A DNA stretch of 14,753 nucleotides, taken from assembly GCA_020723225.1 (NCBI GenBank), contig DYJG01000012.1, positions 1 through 14,753 of the forward strand, written 5' to 3'. This DNA is from Desulfobacca acetoxidans (GTDB taxonomy: Bacteria > Desulfobacterota > Desulfobaccia > Desulfobaccales > 0-14-0-80-60-11). Below, piece by piece: positions 13,683-14,753 of the stretch. Position numbers and translations under genes: made by a program. The stretch's first letter is position 1; every line of letters starts with the position of its first letter. Under the pieces are notes generated by a model, which saw only the letters and a list, made by a program, of their open reading frames with translations, had not been told where the DNA came from and searched no databases.

Positions 13683-13772
13683 ATGACCTGGGAATTCGCC
13701 ATCGGCCTGGTAATTTCGCTGCTGCTCCTGGGGTACCTGGTATATGCCCTGCTCTGGCCGGAGCGGTTTTAA
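13683..13772 (+). CDS. kdpF: KdpF, small stabilising subunit of the Kdp potassium ATPase
   Basis: A 29-aa hydrophobic peptide, MTWEFAIGLVISLLLLGYLV then YALLWPERF. The single helix followed by YALLxPExF is the KdpF signature and the length matches the family (about 25-30 residues). KdpF packs between KdpA and KdpB in the inner membrane and stabilises the KdpFABC complex. The ATG is preceded by GGGGGAG at 3-nt spacing. A short hairpin and T-rich repeat separate it from kdpA by 98 bp. Confidence 0.92.
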   Translation: MTWEFAIGLVISLLLLGYLVYALLWPERF

Positions 13773-13792
13773 GACCGTTTTTCGTTTTCCGT
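13764..13792 (+). terminator. Weak hairpin plus T-rich CGTTTT repeat between kdpF and kdpA
   Basis: CGGTT (13764-13768) pairs with GACCG (13773-13777) around TTAA and is followed by TTTTTCGTTTTCC. The stem spans the kdpF stop. The T-rich part is an inverted copy of the CGAAAAC-type repeat seen at 204-240 and 6909-6943. It could cause partial termination and lower kdpA relative to kdpF, or simply be a repeat insertion. Confidence 0.35.
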
Positions 13793-13799
13793 AAAAAAA

Positions 13800-13874
13800 A
13801 TGAAGGTTGTCGATATGTTAACCTGCAAGTCGGTTTCCTTGGGCATTGAAAAGGGCATAGGGAGGCGGCCATGA
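13800..13874 (+). CDS. Possible 24-codon leader ORF overlapping the kdpA start
   Basis: The frame reads MKVVDMLTCKSVSLGIEKGI then GRRP and its TGA overlaps the kdpA ATG (ATGA), the arrangement seen in translational coupling. There is no Shine-Dalgarno before its ATG and the peptide resembles nothing I know, so chance is quite likely. Confidence 0.15.
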   Translation: MKVVDMLTCKSVSLGIEKGIGRRP

Positions 13875-14753
13875 CCGGCAACGGCTGGCTGCAGATACTG
13901 GTATATGGCCTGGCAATCCTGGCGGTCACCAAGCCCCTGGGGGTCTATCTGCACCGGGTCTTCGAAAGCGCCGAGCGGCCCCTGCCCCGGGTCTGCGGGC
14001 CTTTGGAGCGCTGGAGCTTCCGGCTGTGCGGGGTGGACCCGGACGCGGAGCAGACCTGGAAGGAATACGCCCTGGCTCTGCTTCTCTTCAGCCTGGTGGG
14101 GGTGTTGGCGAGTTACGCCATCATGCGTCTGCAGCATCTCCTGCCGTTCAACCCCCAGGATTTTGGACCTGTGGCTCCGGACCTGGCCTTCAACACCGCG
14201 GTGAGCTTTACCGCCAATACCAACTGGCAGGCTTATGGCGGCGAAAGCACCATGAGCTATTTCTCCCAGATGGCGGCCCTGGCCTGGCACAACTTCATCT
14301 CCGCGGCCGCGGGGCTGGGCGTGGCCCTGGCCCTGGCCCGGGGGCTCACCCGGAGGGCTCCTGCGGGCGGGGAAGCGCCCCGGACCGTGGGCAATTTCTG
14401 GGTTGATCTGCTCCGGAGCATCAATTATGTCTTCCTGCCCGTCTGCCTGGCCGCGGCCCTGGCCCTGGTGTCCCAAGGGGTGATTCAAACGTTGAAACCC
14501 TATCAAACCGTGAAGCTGCTGGACCCTTACACCGGGCAGGTGGCTAAAAAGGACGACAGCGGCCAGACGGTCAAAGATGATAACGACAACCCGGTGCTGG
14601 AGGAGGTCAAGGTGGAGACCCAGACCATCCCCCTGGGACCGGTGGCCTCCCAGGAAGCCATCAAGTTATTCGGTATCAACGGCGGCGGCTTTATGGGTGC
14701 CAACAGCGCCCATCCCTTCGAAAACCCCACGCCGGTGACCAACTTCCTGGAGA
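13871..14753 (+). CDS. kdpA: KdpA, potassium-binding channel-like subunit of the Kdp ATPase (3' end outside window)
   Basis: The first 294 codons of a protein usually about 555-600 aa. KdpA is the inner-membrane subunit that selects potassium through four pore-loop repeats related to K+ channels; KdpB supplies the ATPase. Visible landmarks: N-terminal helix (about 5-24), first pore region FNTAVSFTANTNWQAYGGES (107-126) with MSYFSQMAALAWHNF after it, helix about 184-206, LGPVASQEAIKLFG (255-268) and second filter region INGGGFMGANSAHPFENPTP (269-288). The loop 207-254 is about 25 residues longer than in E. coli KdpA from memory and is rich in Asp/Lys. GGGAGG precedes the ATG at 6-nt spacing. 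kdpB and kdpC are expected beyond the window. Confidence 0.95.
   Translation, partial: MTGNGWLQILVYGLAILAVTKPLGVYLHRVFESAERPLPRVCGPLERWSFRLCGVDPDAEQTWKEYALALLLFSLVGVLASYAIMRLQHLLPFNPQDFGPVAPDLAFNTAVSFTANTNWQAYGGESTMSYFSQMAALAWHNFISAAAGLGVALALARGLTRRAPAGGEAPRTVGNFWVDLLRSINYVFLPVCLAAALALVSQGVIQTLKPYQTVKLLDPYTGQVAKKDDSGQTVKDDNDNPVLEEVKVETQTIPLGPVASQEAIKLFGINGGGFMGANSAHPFENPTPVTNFLE

Noticed and set aside
13439..13849. 136-codon plus-strand frame spanning the kdp leader and small genes
   Set aside because: It starts inside the sigma-54 promoter, overlaps two well-supported small membrane genes in other frames and has no membrane or domain character.
13769..14506. 245-codon minus-strand frame opposite kdpA
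   Set aside because: kdpA on the plus strand has clear family motifs, and the opposite frame is a compositional shadow.
1..14753. CRISPR array, integron, transposase or phage genes
   Set aside because: The repeats seen are short hairpins or heptamers without regular spacers, and no recombinase, transposase or phage protein frame is present.

Overview
The window looks like a piece of chromosome from a GC-rich Gram-negative bacterium. Outer-membrane beta-barrel and periplasmic proteins, a sigma-54 type promoter with an IHF-like site, and the style of the sensor kinase all fit Desulfobacterota (the former Deltaproteobacteria). This placement is an inference from gene style; no rRNA or marker gene is present.

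Left block (1-5768, all minus strand): a sensory operon read right to left. It has three paralogous NMT1/SsuA-type substrate-binding proteins in tandem (two of the junctions in the run are 4-bp ATGA overlaps), then a large HAMP-PAS-GAF histidine kinase that overlaps the last binding protein by 4 bp, then, after a 192-bp repeat-filled gap, the first codons of a CheY/Rcp1-like response regulator. No permease or ATPase gene is visible, so the binding proteins may serve as ligand sensors for the kinase rather than as transporter parts. A divergent plus-strand gene (5909-6826) encodes an HD-superfamily phosphohydrolase resembling cyclic-nucleotide phosphodiesterases.

Middle block (6827-11915): a 242-bp intergenic region packed with hairpins and short repeats, then three minus-strand genes for exported proteins: a beta-propeller/DUF11 protein with a degenerate M23 peptidase-like domain, a FecR-domain protein with a proline-rich tail, and a TPR protein with a C-terminal outer-membrane beta-barrel. 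They are about 180-200 bp apart, so they may be separately promoted, but they look like a cell-envelope set.

Right block (12040-14753): a GNAT acetyltransferase-like gene on the minus strand. Divergent from it is a 50-codon remnant of a response regulator interrupted by a REP-like hairpin. Next comes the Kdp potassium-transport operon on the plus strand: a 27-aa membrane miniprotein, kdpF (29 aa) and the first 294 codons of kdpA. The kdp control region reads as a full sigma-54 promoter: two near-identical 12-mers 32 bp apart, an IHF consensus match and a -24/-12 element with exact GG-N10-GC spacing.

I found no CRISPR array, rRNA, tRNA, transposase or phage gene. The most interesting items are the transporter-less triple binding-protein/kinase operon, the sigma-54 architecture of kdp beside a broken regulator, the propeller/degenerate-M23 fusion, and the G7/G8 tracts that occupy the ribosome-binding position of two genes at identical spacing.
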